From Streptomyces lavendofoliae (lineage in GTDB: Bacteria; Actinomycetota; Actinomycetes; Streptomycetales; Streptomycetaceae), in NCBI RefSeq assembly GCF_014649735.1, contig NZ_BMTP01000007.1, positions 186,001 through 250,000 on the forward strand: DNA of 64,000 nucleotides, in the 5' to 3' direction. Below, piece by piece: positions 24,881-33,287 of the stretch (positions are counted from its first letter, which is position 1; each line of letters opens with the position of its first letter). Under the pieces are notes generated by a model. It was not told the DNA's origin, did no database searches, and saw only the letters and a list, made by a program, of their open reading frames with translations. The translations under genes were made by a program, and so were the position numbers.

Positions 24881-26314
24881 ATGACGACGCAGCAGAGCCT
24901 GCAAAGGGAAGGCGGAGCGGCCGGCGAACCCGGTACTCCGCAGCCCTCCGACGGTCTCAAGGCGGGGCTGAAGAACCGCCACCTGTCCATGATCGCCATT
25001 GGCGGAGTGATCGGCGCGGGCCTGTTCGTCGGGTCCTCCGGCGGCATCGCCAAGGCCGGCCCCGCCATCCTCGTGTCGTACCTGCTCGTCGGCGCGATGG
25101 TCGTGTTCGTGATGCGGATGCTCGGCGAGATGGCGGCCGCGAGCCCCAACTCGGGTTCGTTCTCCGCGTACGCCGACCGGGCCCTCGGCCGCTGGGCGGG
25201 CTTCTCCATCGGCTGGCTGTACTGGTTCTTCTGGGTCGTCGTGCTGGCGGTCGAGGCGACCGCGGGCGCGGTGATCCTGGAGGGCTGGATACCGGCCGTA
25301 CCGCAGTGGGCCTGGGCGCTCATCGTGATGGTGGTGCTGACCGCCACCAACCTCGCCTCGGTCTCGTCCTACGGCGAGTTCGAGTTCTGGTTCGCCGGCA
25401 TCAAGGTCGTGGCCATCGGCGCCTTCGTCGTCATCGGCCTGCTGGCCGTGTTCGGCTTCCTGCCGGGCTCCGACAACCCGGGTGCGGGCCTCGCCCACCT
25501 CACGGACGCCGGCGGCTTCATGCCGAACGGCGCGGGCGCCATCCTCACCGGCGTCCTGATGGTCGTCTTCTCCTTCATGGGCAGCGAGATCGTCACGCTG
25601 GCCGCCGGTGAGTCCGAGGACCCGCGGCGCGCCGTCACCAAGGCCACCAACAGCGTGATCTGGCGCATCGCCGTCTTCTACCTGGGCTCGATCTTCGTCG
25701 TCCTGACCCTGCTGCCCTGGAACGACGAGTCGATCGTCAAGAAGGGCTCGTACGTCGCCGCCCTGGACTCCATCGGCATCCCGCACGCCGGCCAGATCAT
25801 GAACGTGATCGTGCTGACGGCCGTGCTGTCCTGCCTGAACTCGGGCCTGTACACCGCTTCCCGCATGGCGTTCTCGCTGGGCGAGCGCGGTGACGCGCCG
25901 AGGGTGTTCGCCAAGGCCAACGCCAAGGGCGTGCCGACCGCGGCGATCCTGGCCTCGGTCGCCTTCGGGTTCGCCGCCGTCTACTTCAACTACGCGTTCA
26001 AGGACACGGTCTTCGACTTCCTGCTGAGCTCCTCCGGCGCGGTCGCCCTGTTCGTCTGGCTGGTCATCTGCTTCACGCAGCTGCGGATGCGCGGCATCCT
26101 GCTGCGCGAGGTGCCCGAGAAGCTCACGGTGAAGATGTGGCTCTTCCCCTACCTGACCTGGGCCACCGCCGCGATGATCACCTTCGTGCTGGCGTACATG
26201 GTCTACGACAAGGACAACCGTGAGGTCGTGCTGCTGTCGACGCTGGTCGCGGCGGTCGTGGTGGCCGTCGGCGTGGTGCTCGACCGTACGCGCAAGGCGC
26301 GGCTGCGCGCCTGA
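24881..26314 (+). CDS. APC-family amino acid permease (first of three)
   Basis: A 477-residue, 12-helix transporter. After a soluble head comes LKNRHLSMIAIGGVIGAGLFVGS, the AAT/GabP-type helix I signature, then EFEFWFAGIKV and GSEIVTLAAGESEDP. It imports amino acids or GABA by proton symport; the specific substrate cannot be read. ATG at 24881 follows GGAATC-type sequence after a 150-bp leader. It is clearly paralogous to the genes at 27424 and 28966 but is the most diverged, with a YVAALDSIGIPHAGQIMN signature in the same place. Confidence 0.92.
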   Translation: MTTQQSLQREGGAAGEPGTPQPSDGLKAGLKNRHLSMIAIGGVIGAGLFVGSSGGIAKAGPAILVSYLLVGAMVVFVMRMLGEMAAASPNSGSFSAYADRALGRWAGFSIGWLYWFFWVVVLAVEATAGAVILEGWIPAVPQWAWALIVMVVLTATNLASVSSYGEFEFWFAGIKVVAIGAFVVIGLLAVFGFLPGSDNPGAGLAHLTDAGGFMPNGAGAILTGVLMVVFSFMGSEIVTLAAGESEDPRRAVTKATNSVIWRIAVFYLGSIFVVLTLLPWNDESIVKKGSYVAALDSIGIPHAGQIMNVIVLTAVLSCLNSGLYTASRMAFSLGERGDAPRVFAKANAKGVPTAAILASVAFGFAAVYFNYAFKDTVFDFLLSSSGAVALFVWLVICFTQLRMRGILLREVPEKLTVKMWLFPYLTWATAAMITFVLAYMVYDKDNREVVLLSTLVAAVVVAVGVVLDRTRKARLRA

Positions 26315-26327
26315 GGGCCCCGGTCGT

Positions 26328-26378
26328 GATGCCCGACGGCCCCTGATACCCGACGGCTCTTGATGCCCGACAGCTCCT
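26328..26378. repeat. Three imperfect 17-bp tandem repeats
   Basis: Three adjacent units at 26328, 26345 and 26362 share the form GATnCCCGACnGCnCnT. The third unit, with the bases after it, forms a GCCCGACAG/CTGTCGGGC hairpin. It lies just behind the permease stop, so it may be part of the 3' UTR. No function is evident. Confidence 0.75.
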
Positions 26379-26394
26379 GTCGGGCACCGGCGAG

Positions 26395-26432
26395 AGGCTC
26401 CCCGCGCACACCGTGTGCACGGGGAGCCTTTT
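26395..26432 (+). terminator. Intrinsic terminator of first permease gene
   Basis: A stem AGGCTCCCCG / CGGGGAGCCT with an inner GCACA/TGTGC stem is followed by TTTT, a classical rho-independent terminator on the plus strand. Confidence 0.82.
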
Positions 26433-26525
26433 CCATGACCTGGTACCGCCGGGTACGACGCCGCTCTCGCCCAACGGCCCGGACCCGCCCCGTCCGCGCG
26501 CCGGGCGCGGCCCCGGAACGCGGAA

Positions 26526-26567
26526 GAGGCCCGCCCGGGTCGGGGAGCGTAAGACCCGGCGGACCTC
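26526..26567 (-). terminator. Probable bioY terminator
   Basis: An imperfect inverted repeat (GAGGTCCGCC...GGGTC against GACCC...GGGCGGGCCTC in minus orientation) lies 20 bp beyond the bioY stop. The remainder of 26433-26525 shows nothing else. Confidence 0.5.
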
Positions 26568-26586
26568 TTCTCGCGGAACCTCGGGG

Positions 26587-27171
26587 TCAGCCCTTGCGGC
26601 CGATGGCCTTCCACGCGGTGGGCAGGACGCCCATCGCCAGCGCGGCCTTGAGGGCGTCGCCGATCAGGAAGGGCGTCAGACCCGCGGCCACCGCCTGCGG
26701 CAGCGTCATGCCGGTCGCCAGGGCCAGGTACGGGACGCCTACCGCGTAGATGATCAGCGAGCCGAGCGCCATGGTGCCGGCCATGCGCGGCACGGAACGG
26801 TCGGCGCCGCGCCGGGCGAGCGCGCCGACGACGGTGGCGGCGAGCAGCATGCCGAGGATGTAGCCGAAGGACGGCATGGCGTACCCGGAGGTGGCCTGGG
26901 CGAACCACGGCATGCCCGCCACGCCCGCCACCGCGTACAGGGCGAGGGACAGGAAGCCGCGGCGGGCGCCGAGCGCCGTGCCGACGAGCAGGGCGGCGAA
27001 GGTCTGGCCGGAGACCGGGACCGGCGAGCCGGGGACCGGCACGGCGATCTGGGCGGCGATGCCCGTGAGCACGGCGCCACCGGCGACGAGCGCGATGTCG
27101 CGGGCGCGGGTGGCCGGGAGCAGGTCGGCGAGGACCACTCCGTGGCGGACGGGGGCGGCGGCAGTGCTCAT
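26587..27171 (-). CDS. bioY: Biotin transporter BioY
   Basis: A 194-residue S-component of the ECF biotin transporter with six helices. It has the BioY motifs VPVPGSPVPVSGQTFAALLVG and YAVAGVAGMPWFA. It captures biotin alone or with the shared EcfA/EcfT module; no bioM or bioN gene is adjacent, so it relies on a module elsewhere or works solo. It is transcribed alone and opposite to its permease neighbours. The 252 bp between it and the next gene hold divergent promoters that I cannot pinpoint. Confidence 0.93.
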   Translation of the reverse strand: MSTAAAPVRHGVVLADLLPATRARDIALVAGGAVLTGIAAQIAVPVPGSPVPVSGQTFAALLVGTALGARRGFLSLALYAVAGVAGMPWFAQATSGYAMPSFGYILGMLLAATVVGALARRGADRSVPRMAGTMALGSLIIYAVGVPYLALATGMTLPQAVAAGLTPFLIGDALKAALAMGVLPTAWKAIGRKG

Positions 27172-27423
27172 CGGGACTCCGGCGGGGGCTCAGGGGCGTA
27201 CGGAACAGGCTGACGGTAGCCCACGGGTGAACGCCCGATCACCGTCCGCCGACCACAAAGCGGCTGCGGCGGGGTTGGTGGGGTTCGCACAAAGAGGCGG
27301 GATACACCCCGATCGGCGTGATGCTCGTCACTGGGGAGGCCGAGCGAACGGTCCCTTTTGCACCCGGGGCGCCTGAGTGGAGAGACTGTGGGGTCCTTCC
27401 AATGACCTGAGAGTACGAGTGCC

Positions 27424-28809
27424 ATGCCCGATGTCCCCGCCCCGCCGCTCGCGCCGGCGCCCGAGCCCCTGTCGCACGGGCTGAAGCAGCGGCACCTGAC
27501 GATGCTCGGCCTGGGCGGGGTGATCGGCGCCGGGCTGTTCGTCGGCTCGGGCGCGGGGATCGCGGTCGCCGGACCGGGGATCGTGCTGTCGTACCTGATC
27601 GCGGGTGCGCTCGCGATGCTGATCATGCGGATGCTCGGGGAGATGTCGGCGGCGATGCCGGCGTCGGGCGCCTTCTCGGTGCACGCGGAGCGGGCGCTCG
27701 GCCGGTGGGCCGGCTTCTCGGTCGGCTGGCTGTACTGGTTCCTGCTGGTGGTCGTGCTGGCGGTGGAGGCCACCGGCGCGGCCCGGATCGCGAACGGCTG
27801 GGTGCCCGGCGTCCCGCAGTGGGCCTGGGTGCTGGTCTTCATGGTGCTGTTCACCGTCGCCAACCTGGCGGCGGTGAGGAACTTCGGCGAGTTCGAGTTC
27901 TGGTTCGCCGCGCTGAAGGTCGGCGCGATCGTGCTGTTCCTGCTGCTGGGCGTGGCGGCCGTCGCCGGATGGCTGCCGGACACGGACCCGGTGGGGCTCG
28001 CGAACCTGACCGGCCGGGGCGGCTTCCTGCCCAACGGCTGGGACGGGGTCGTCTCCGGGGTGCTCGCGGTGGTGTTCGCGTTCGGCGGGCTGGAGGTGGT
28101 GACCATCGCCGCCGCCGAGTCGGAGGACCCGGCCCGCAATGTGGCGCGTGCGGTGCGCAGCGCGGTGTGGCGCATCCTCTTCTTCTACGTCGGTTCGATG
28201 CTGGTCATCGTGACGCTGCTGCCGTGGACGTCGATGGAGCCGGGGCGCAGCCCGTACGTGGCGGTGCTGGACGCGATCGGGGTGCCGGGAGCCGGCCAGA
28301 TCATGAACGTCGTGGTGTTCGTGGCGCTGCTGTCGGCGCTCAACGCGAACCTGTACGGCTCGTCCCGGATGATCTTCTCGCTCGCGGAGCGCGGCGAGGC
28401 GCCCGGCGGGCTGCTGGCGGTGTCGGAGGGCGGGGTGCCGCGCAGGGCGGTGCTGGCGTCGGTGGCGTTCGGCTTCGCCTCCGTCCTGCTCAACCTGAAG
28501 TGGCCGGATTCGGTCTTCCTCTACCTGCTGAACGCGGTGGGGGCGGTGCTGCTGTTCGTCTGGAGCCTGATCGCCGTGTCGCAGCTGCGGCTGCGGCGGC
28601 GCATCGAGCGCGAGGCACCCGAGCGGCTGACGCTGCGGATGTGGGGCTTCCCGTATCTGACCTGGGCGGCGCTGGCGGCGATGGCGGCGGTGCTGGTGCT
28701 GATGCTGCTGGACGACGGATCGCGGCCGCAGGTGCTGTGGTCGGCGGCGGCCACCGGGGCCGTGCTGGCGGTGGCGTGGGCCCGGGAGGCCCGTAAGCAG
28801 ACTACGTGA
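27424..28809 (+). CDS. APC-family amino acid permease (second of three)
   Basis: A 461-residue, 12-helix permease with LKQRHLTMLGLGGVIGAGLF, EFEFWFAALKVGAIV and AAESEDPARNVARAV. It is close to the gene at 28966 (same LKQRHL-type head and AALKVGAIV segment), so a tandem duplication is likely. Substrate unknown. A 7-bp inverted repeat (GTGAAGG/CCTTCAC) directly after the stop codon may act as a weak terminator. Confidence 0.92.
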   Translation: MPDVPAPPLAPAPEPLSHGLKQRHLTMLGLGGVIGAGLFVGSGAGIAVAGPGIVLSYLIAGALAMLIMRMLGEMSAAMPASGAFSVHAERALGRWAGFSVGWLYWFLLVVVLAVEATGAARIANGWVPGVPQWAWVLVFMVLFTVANLAAVRNFGEFEFWFAALKVGAIVLFLLLGVAAVAGWLPDTDPVGLANLTGRGGFLPNGWDGVVSGVLAVVFAFGGLEVVTIAAAESEDPARNVARAVRSAVWRILFFYVGSMLVIVTLLPWTSMEPGRSPYVAVLDAIGVPGAGQIMNVVVFVALLSALNANLYGSSRMIFSLAERGEAPGGLLAVSEGGVPRRAVLASVAFGFASVLLNLKWPDSVFLYLLNAVGAVLLFVWSLIAVSQLRLRRRIEREAPERLTLRMWGFPYLTWAALAAMAAVLVLMLLDDGSRPQVLWSAAATGAVLAVAWAREARKQTT

Positions 28810-28965
28810 AGGTTGTGTGCCCGATCCTTCACTTTGTGTGAGCACGGTGTCCGTATAGCGGGCGGCTGTTCCCTGTGAACGGTGCGCCCGCCCAGACTGT
28901 GGGCCGCGCCCTGACCTCTCGGGCGCGACCCCTTACCGCACCCGGTCTCAGCTACTGAACAGGGC

Positions 28966-30384
28966 ATGCCCATGTCTCGGACCTCCGCGCCCGCCGACTC
29001 GACCCCGGTCGAGCCGGCGCCGGCCGACGCGCCGCTCACGCACGGCCTCAAACAGCGCCACCTGTCGATGATCGCCCTCGGCGGTGTCATCGGCGCGGGC
29101 CTGTTCGTCGGCTCCGGTACCGCCATCGCCGCCGCCGGGCCCTCGATCGTCCTCGCGTACGCGCTCTCCGGCGCGCTCGTGATGCTGGTGATGCGCATGC
29201 TGGGCGAGATGTCGGCGGCCAACCCGGCGTCCGGCTCCTTCTCCGTGCACGCCGAGCGCGCCATCGGGCCCTGGGCGGGCTTCACCGCCGGCTGGTCGTT
29301 CTGGTTCCTGCTGTGCGTGGCCGTGGGCCTGGAGGGCATCGGCGCGGCGAAGATCATGACGGGCTGGTTCCCGGGGACCCCCGAGTGGGCCTGGGTGGCC
29401 CTGTTCATGGTGGTCTTCTGCGCCACCAACCTCGCGGCCGTGAAGAACTTCGGCGAGTTCGAGTTCTGGTTCGCCGCGCTCAAGGTCGGCGCGATCGTGA
29501 TCTTCCTCGGCATCGGCGCGCTGGCGATCGCGGGCCTCCTGCCCGGCACGGACGCCCCCGGCACGGCGAACCTCACCGGGCACGGCGGCTTCATGCCCAG
29601 CGGCTCCGAGGGCCTGATCGTCGGCCTGCTCGCATCCGTGTTCGCGTACGGCGGTCTGGAGACGGTCACCATCGCGGCGGCCGAGTCCGAGCAGCCGGTG
29701 CAGGGCGTCGCCAAGGCCGTCCGTACGGCGATGTGGCGCATCGGCGTCTTCTACATCGGCTCGATGGCCGTGGTGGTCACGCTGCTGCCGTGGACCGACA
29801 AGGCCGTCGCCCAGAAGGGCCCGTACGTCGCCACACTGGAGCACCTGGACATCCCGTACGCCGGCCAGATCATGAACATCGTGGTGCTGGTCGCCCTGCT
29901 CTCCGCGATGAACGCCAACATCTACGGCGCCTCCCGCATGGCCAACTCGCTGGTGGCCCGGGGGCAGGGCCCCAAGGCCCTCGGCAGGATCTCCGGCGGC
30001 GTGCCGCGTATCGCGGTCCTGATGTCGTCGGTCATCGGCTTCGTGTGCGTGCTGCTCAGCTACTGGCGCCCCAACGACGTCTTCCTCTGGCTCCTCAACA
30101 TGATCGGCGCGATCATCCTGGTCGTCTGGATCTTCATCGCGGTCTCACAGCTGGTGCTGCGCCGCCGGCTGGAGCGCGAGACGCCGGAGAAGCTGGTCGT
30201 GCGGATGTGGGCGTACCCGTACCTGACGTACGCGGCGCTGGCGGGCATGGCGGCGGTCTTCGTGCTGATGGCTCGCGAGGAGGGCACGCGCGACCAGCTG
30301 TACGCGACGGGCGCGCTGACGCTGGCGCTCGCGGTGGCCGGCTACGTCCTTCAGGTGACCCGCAAGGAGTCCCCGAAGGTCTGA
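28966..30384 (+). CDS. APC-family amino acid permease (third of three)
   Basis: A 472-residue, 12-helix permease with GLKQRHLSMIALGGVIGAGLFVG, EFEFWFAALKVGAIVI and AAESEQPVQGVAKAV. The start is either ATG 28966 or ATG 28972. The 156-bp gap before it contains a TATAGC-like -10 near 28854, so it probably has its own promoter. A strong hairpin terminator follows. Confidence 0.92.
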   Translation: MPMSRTSAPADSTPVEPAPADAPLTHGLKQRHLSMIALGGVIGAGLFVGSGTAIAAAGPSIVLAYALSGALVMLVMRMLGEMSAANPASGSFSVHAERAIGPWAGFTAGWSFWFLLCVAVGLEGIGAAKIMTGWFPGTPEWAWVALFMVVFCATNLAAVKNFGEFEFWFAALKVGAIVIFLGIGALAIAGLLPGTDAPGTANLTGHGGFMPSGSEGLIVGLLASVFAYGGLETVTIAAAESEQPVQGVAKAVRTAMWRIGVFYIGSMAVVVTLLPWTDKAVAQKGPYVATLEHLDIPYAGQIMNIVVLVALLSAMNANIYGASRMANSLVARGQGPKALGRISGGVPRIAVLMSSVIGFVCVLLSYWRPNDVFLWLLNMIGAIILVVWIFIAVSQLVLRRRLERETPEKLVVRMWAYPYLTYAALAGMAAVFVLMAREEGTRDQLYATGALTLALAVAGYVLQVTRKESPKV

Positions 30385-30398
30385 CACGGTGGCGGTGC

Positions 30399-30433
30399 GA
30401 GGAGCCCCGGCGCGGCGCGCGCCGGGGCTCCTC
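30399..30433 (+). terminator. Permease terminator hairpin
   Basis: A perfect 16-bp stem (30399-30414 / 30418-30433, GAGGAGCCCCGGCGCG arms) with a 3-nt loop, then CTTTC. Confidence 0.8.
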
Positions 30434-30530
30434 CTTTCGCGCGGTCCGGTGCGGTACGTCAGGTGAAACCCGGCCGCACGGGGGGTGAACCGGCCCGGCG
30501 ACGGCCCCCGGCGGGCCTAGCGTCCGGGCC

Positions 30531-31601
30531 ATGAGACGTCGCTCGGTACTGCTCGCGGCCGGCGCCACCGCCGCCGCTTCCGTGTCCACCTCCCCCGCCC
30601 GCGCCTCGGCCGCCCCGGTTCCGCTGGTCATCGGCCACCGGGGCGCGGCCGGCTGGCGCCCGGAACACACCGCCGCCTCCTACCGCCACGCCGTCGAGAC
30701 CGGCGCCGACTGGATCGAGCCGGACCTGGTCGCGACCCGCGACCACCACCTGGTGGTCCGCCACGAGAACGAGATCTCCGCGACCACGGACGTCGCCCGG
30801 CGGCCCGCGTTCGCCGGGCGCCGCACCACGAAGACCGTCGACGGGCGGACCGTCACCGGCTGGTTCACCGAGGACTTCACGCTCGCGGAGCTGAAGACCC
30901 TCCGGGCGGTCGAGCGGCTGCCCCTGGTACGGAACCGGAACACCGTCCTCGACGGCCACCAGCAGGTGCTGACGTTCCAGGAGGTCGTCGACCTGGCGCG
31001 GCGGCTGTCCCGGCGCCACGGGCGGACGGTCACGGTGTTCCCGGAGACCAAGCACCCCACGTACTTCCGCTCCCTGGGCCTGCCCCTGGAGCCGGTCCTC
31101 GCCGCCGCCGTGCGCCGCAACCGGCTGGGGCCGCGCGAGTGCGTGATCCAGTCCTTCGAGCCGTCGAGCCTGCTGCGGCTCGCAGCGGAGGGGCTGCGCG
31201 TGCCGCTCTGGCAGGCTCTCGGCACCACCGGCGGCCCGTACGGGCACCCGCGGACGTACCAGGAGATGACGACTCCGGCCGGGCTGCGGGCGATCGCCGC
31301 GTACGCGCGGTGGATCGGGCCCGACAAGGCGTCCCTGGTGCCGCCCTCGACGCTGGTGGCGGACGCCCACGAGGCGGGGCTCAAGGTCGGCGCCTACACC
31401 TTCCGGGCCGAGAACCGGTACCTGCCCGCCGAGCTGCGGCGCGGCACCGACCCGGACGCCTTCGGGGACGCCCTGGCCGAGTACGCCCGGCACTTCGCGC
31501 TCGGGGTGGACGCCGTGGTGACCGACTTCCCCGACCTCGCGGTGTTCGCCCGGGACGCGCGGCCGGGGACGCGGGACGCGCGGCCGGAGACACGTGGGTG
31601 A
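30531..31601 (+). CDS. Secreted glycerophosphodiester phosphodiesterase
   Basis: A 356-residue protein. The N-terminus MRRRSVLLAAGATAAASVS is a probable Sec/Tat signal ending near ASA (about residue 29). The GDPD domain has the catalytic VIGHRGAAGWRPEHT and WIEPDLVATRDHHLVVRHE motifs, which supply the general acid/base histidines and calcium-binding acidic residues. It hydrolyses glycerophosphodiesters (or wall teichoic acid) outside the cell to release glycerol-3-phosphate. The C-terminal 18 residues are an Arg/Asp/Thr repeat encoded by a small DNA repeat (DARPGTRDARPETRG). Confidence 0.92.
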   Translation: MRRRSVLLAAGATAAASVSTSPARASAAPVPLVIGHRGAAGWRPEHTAASYRHAVETGADWIEPDLVATRDHHLVVRHENEISATTDVARRPAFAGRRTTKTVDGRTVTGWFTEDFTLAELKTLRAVERLPLVRNRNTVLDGHQQVLTFQEVVDLARRLSRRHGRTVTVFPETKHPTYFRSLGLPLEPVLAAAVRRNRLGPRECVIQSFEPSSLLRLAAEGLRVPLWQALGTTGGPYGHPRTYQEMTTPAGLRAIAAYARWIGPDKASLVPPSTLVADAHEAGLKVGAYTFRAENRYLPAELRRGTDPDAFGDALAEYARHFALGVDAVVTDFPDLAVFARDARPGTRDARPETRG

Positions 31602-31635
31602 TCAACCACCCACCCTTACTGCTGTTAGCCTGCAC

Positions 31636-31652
31636 TTGCATAGTATTCGCAA
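31636..31652 (+). promoter_or_regulatory. Nur box (nickel-dependent repressor operator) of sodF
   Basis: TTGCAT-AGTAT-TCGCAA fits the Nur consensus tTGCaa-N5-ttGCAA. It overlaps a TAGTAT -10-like hexamer (31641-31646), 26 bp before the sodF start. In Streptomyces, nickel-bound Nur is known to repress sodF. An sRNA from the sodN 3' UTR is also known to pair with the sodF ribosome-site region; that region here reads GGAGGGCTCGGAC before ATG. Confidence 0.75.
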
Positions 31653-31677
31653 TAAGCAGCAGTCGGAGGGCTCGGAC

Positions 31678-32322
31678 ATGGCGATCTACACACTCCCTGA
31701 ACTTCCGTACGACTACGCGGAGCTCGAGCCGGTCATCGACCCGCAGATCATCGAGCTGCACCACGACAAGCACCACGCCGCCTACGTCAAGGGCGCGAAC
31801 GACACCCTGGAGCAGCTGGAGGAGGCCCGCGACAAGGAGCAGTGGGGCTCGATCAACGGCCTGGAGAAGAACCTGGCGTTCCACCTCTCCGGCCACATCC
31901 TGCACTCCATCTACTGGCACAACATGGCGGGCCGGCGGAACGGCGGCGGTGGCGAGCCGCTGGCGGCGGACGGCGTGGGCGAGCTCGCCGACGCGATCAC
32001 CGAATCCTTCGGCTCCTTCGCCAGGTTCCGCACCCAGCTGTCCAAGGCCGCCGCGACGACCCAGGGATCGGGCTGGGGCGTCCTGGCGTACGAGCCGGTC
32101 AGCGGCCGCCTGATCGTCGAACAGGTCTACGACCACCAGGGCAACGTCGGCCAGGGCTCGGTGCCGATCCTGGTCTTCGACGCCTGGGAGCACGCCTTCT
32201 ACCTGCAGTACAAGAACCAGAAGGTGGACTTCATCGAGGCGATGTGGGAGGTCGTCAACTGGCAGGACGTGGCGAAGCGTTACGCGCAGGCCAAGGAGCG
32301 CACCCCGCTGATCGCGCCCTGA
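31678..32322 (+). CDS. sodF: Iron superoxide dismutase
   Basis: A 214-residue Fe/Mn-type SOD. Metal ligands are visible in IIELHHDKHH (first histidine H28), in HLSGHILHSIYWHN, and in the DAWEHAFY motif (Asp and His). It converts superoxide to peroxide and oxygen in the cytoplasm. Assignment to the iron form (sodF) rests on the Nur-type operator, because Streptomyces switches between SodF and nickel SodN. ATG at 31678 has a GGAGGG ribosome site. The upstream in-frame extension begins inside the operator and is rejected. Confidence 0.95.
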   Translation: MAIYTLPELPYDYAELEPVIDPQIIELHHDKHHAAYVKGANDTLEQLEEARDKEQWGSINGLEKNLAFHLSGHILHSIYWHNMAGRRNGGGGEPLAADGVGELADAITESFGSFARFRTQLSKAAATTQGSGWGVLAYEPVSGRLIVEQVYDHQGNVGQGSVPILVFDAWEHAFYLQYKNQKVDFIEAMWEVVNWQDVAKRYAQAKERTPLIAP

Positions 32323-32391
32323 CGCCCGGCCTCTCCCCCCGAACGCCCTGCTCGTGATCGTCTTCTCAACCTTCACCGGGCGGGCGAATGG

Positions 32392-32434
32392 CGGAAGGCC
32401 CCCTGCGAGGACGTGACTCGCCGGGGGCCTTCCG
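32392..32434. terminator. Bidirectional terminator between sodF and the converging gene
   Basis: The stem CGGAAGGCCCCC / GGGGGCCTTCCG is extended by GCGAG/CTCGC after one mismatch. It lies 70 bp after sodF and 64 bp after the minus-strand gene's stop. Confidence 0.78.
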
Positions 32435-32490
32435 TACGCGCGTGGGCCTTGTCGTACGCGCGTGGGCCTTCTCGTACGCGCGTGGGGCCG
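32433..32490. repeat. Three tandem copies of a 20-bp repeat
   Basis: Units at 32433, 32453 and 32473 begin CGTACGCGCGTGGG. The first two are full 20-bp copies differing at one base; the third is partial. Intergenic, next to a terminator; no function is apparent. Confidence 0.85.
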
Positions 32491-32497
32491 GGCGGGG

Positions 32498-33139
32498 CTA
32501 GAGGTTGCTGAAGTCGGGGCCCTGGGTGCGGGTCCGCTTGATCTCGTAGAAGCCGGGGATCGACGCCACCATCAGCGTGCCGTCCCACAGCCGCGCCGCC
32601 TCCTCCCCCTTGGGGGCGGGGGTGACGACGGGGCCGAAGAAGGCGATCTGCTCACCGTCCGCGCCGGGCACCGCGATGACCGGGGTGCCCACCTCCTGGC
32701 CCACCTTGCTGATGCCCTCGTGGTGCGAGGCGCGCAGCTCCGCGTCGTAGGTGTCCTTGTCGGCGTACTCGGCGAGGGACACCGGCAGGCCGGCGTCCTC
32801 CAGCGCCTCGCGGATCGCCGTGGGGGTCGGGCCCTCGCCCTTGTTGTGGAAACGGGTGCCGAGCGCGGTGTAGAGCGGGCCGACCACCTCGTCGCCGTGC
32901 AGCTGCTGGGCGGCGGCTACGACCCGGACCGGACCCCACGCCTGGGTCTCCAGCATCTCGCGGTACTCCGGCGGGACCTGGTCCAGCTTGTCCTCGTTGA
33001 GGACGGCGAGGCTCATCACGTGCCAGCGCACGTCGACCGGGCGGACCTTCTCGACCTCCAGCATCCAGCGTGAGGTCATCCACGCCCAGGGACACAGCGG
33101 GTCGAACCAGAAGTCGGCGGTGGTCCTGCTCTCGGACAT
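32498..33139 (-). CDS. DsbA-fold protein, mycothiol-dependent nitroreductase (Rv2466c) family
   Basis: A 213-residue thioredoxin-fold protein with a helical insertion. It opens with FWFDPLCPWAWMTSRWM, very like mycobacterial Rv2466c, which reduces nitro-compounds with mycothiol. Rv2466c has a CPWC active site; here only the first cysteine remains (C16-P-W-A19), so it would work as a monothiol enzyme. ATG at 33139 is chosen, since upstream frame extensions are unconserved. Divergent from pepN at 33288. Confidence 0.88.
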   Translation of the reverse strand: MSESRTTADFWFDPLCPWAWMTSRWMLEVEKVRPVDVRWHVMSLAVLNEDKLDQVPPEYREMLETQAWGPVRVVAAAQQLHGDEVVGPLYTALGTRFHNKGEGPTPTAIREALEDAGLPVSLAEYADKDTYDAELRASHHEGISKVGQEVGTPVIAVPGADGEQIAFFGPVVTPAPKGEEAARLWDGTLMVASIPGFYEIKRTRTQGPDFSNL

Positions 33140-33287
33140 GTCACTCCTCGTGGTCTGCGCTCGTGAGAGGCCGTGTTCGTCCCCGGCACAACGCGGGCGG
33201 GCGCCTGGGCATTCCCCTGCGCTGCGGGGCGTCAGCTCCGCATGGCAGGATCGCTCCTGTCCAACGAGCCACGAAGGAGTGCCGCCC

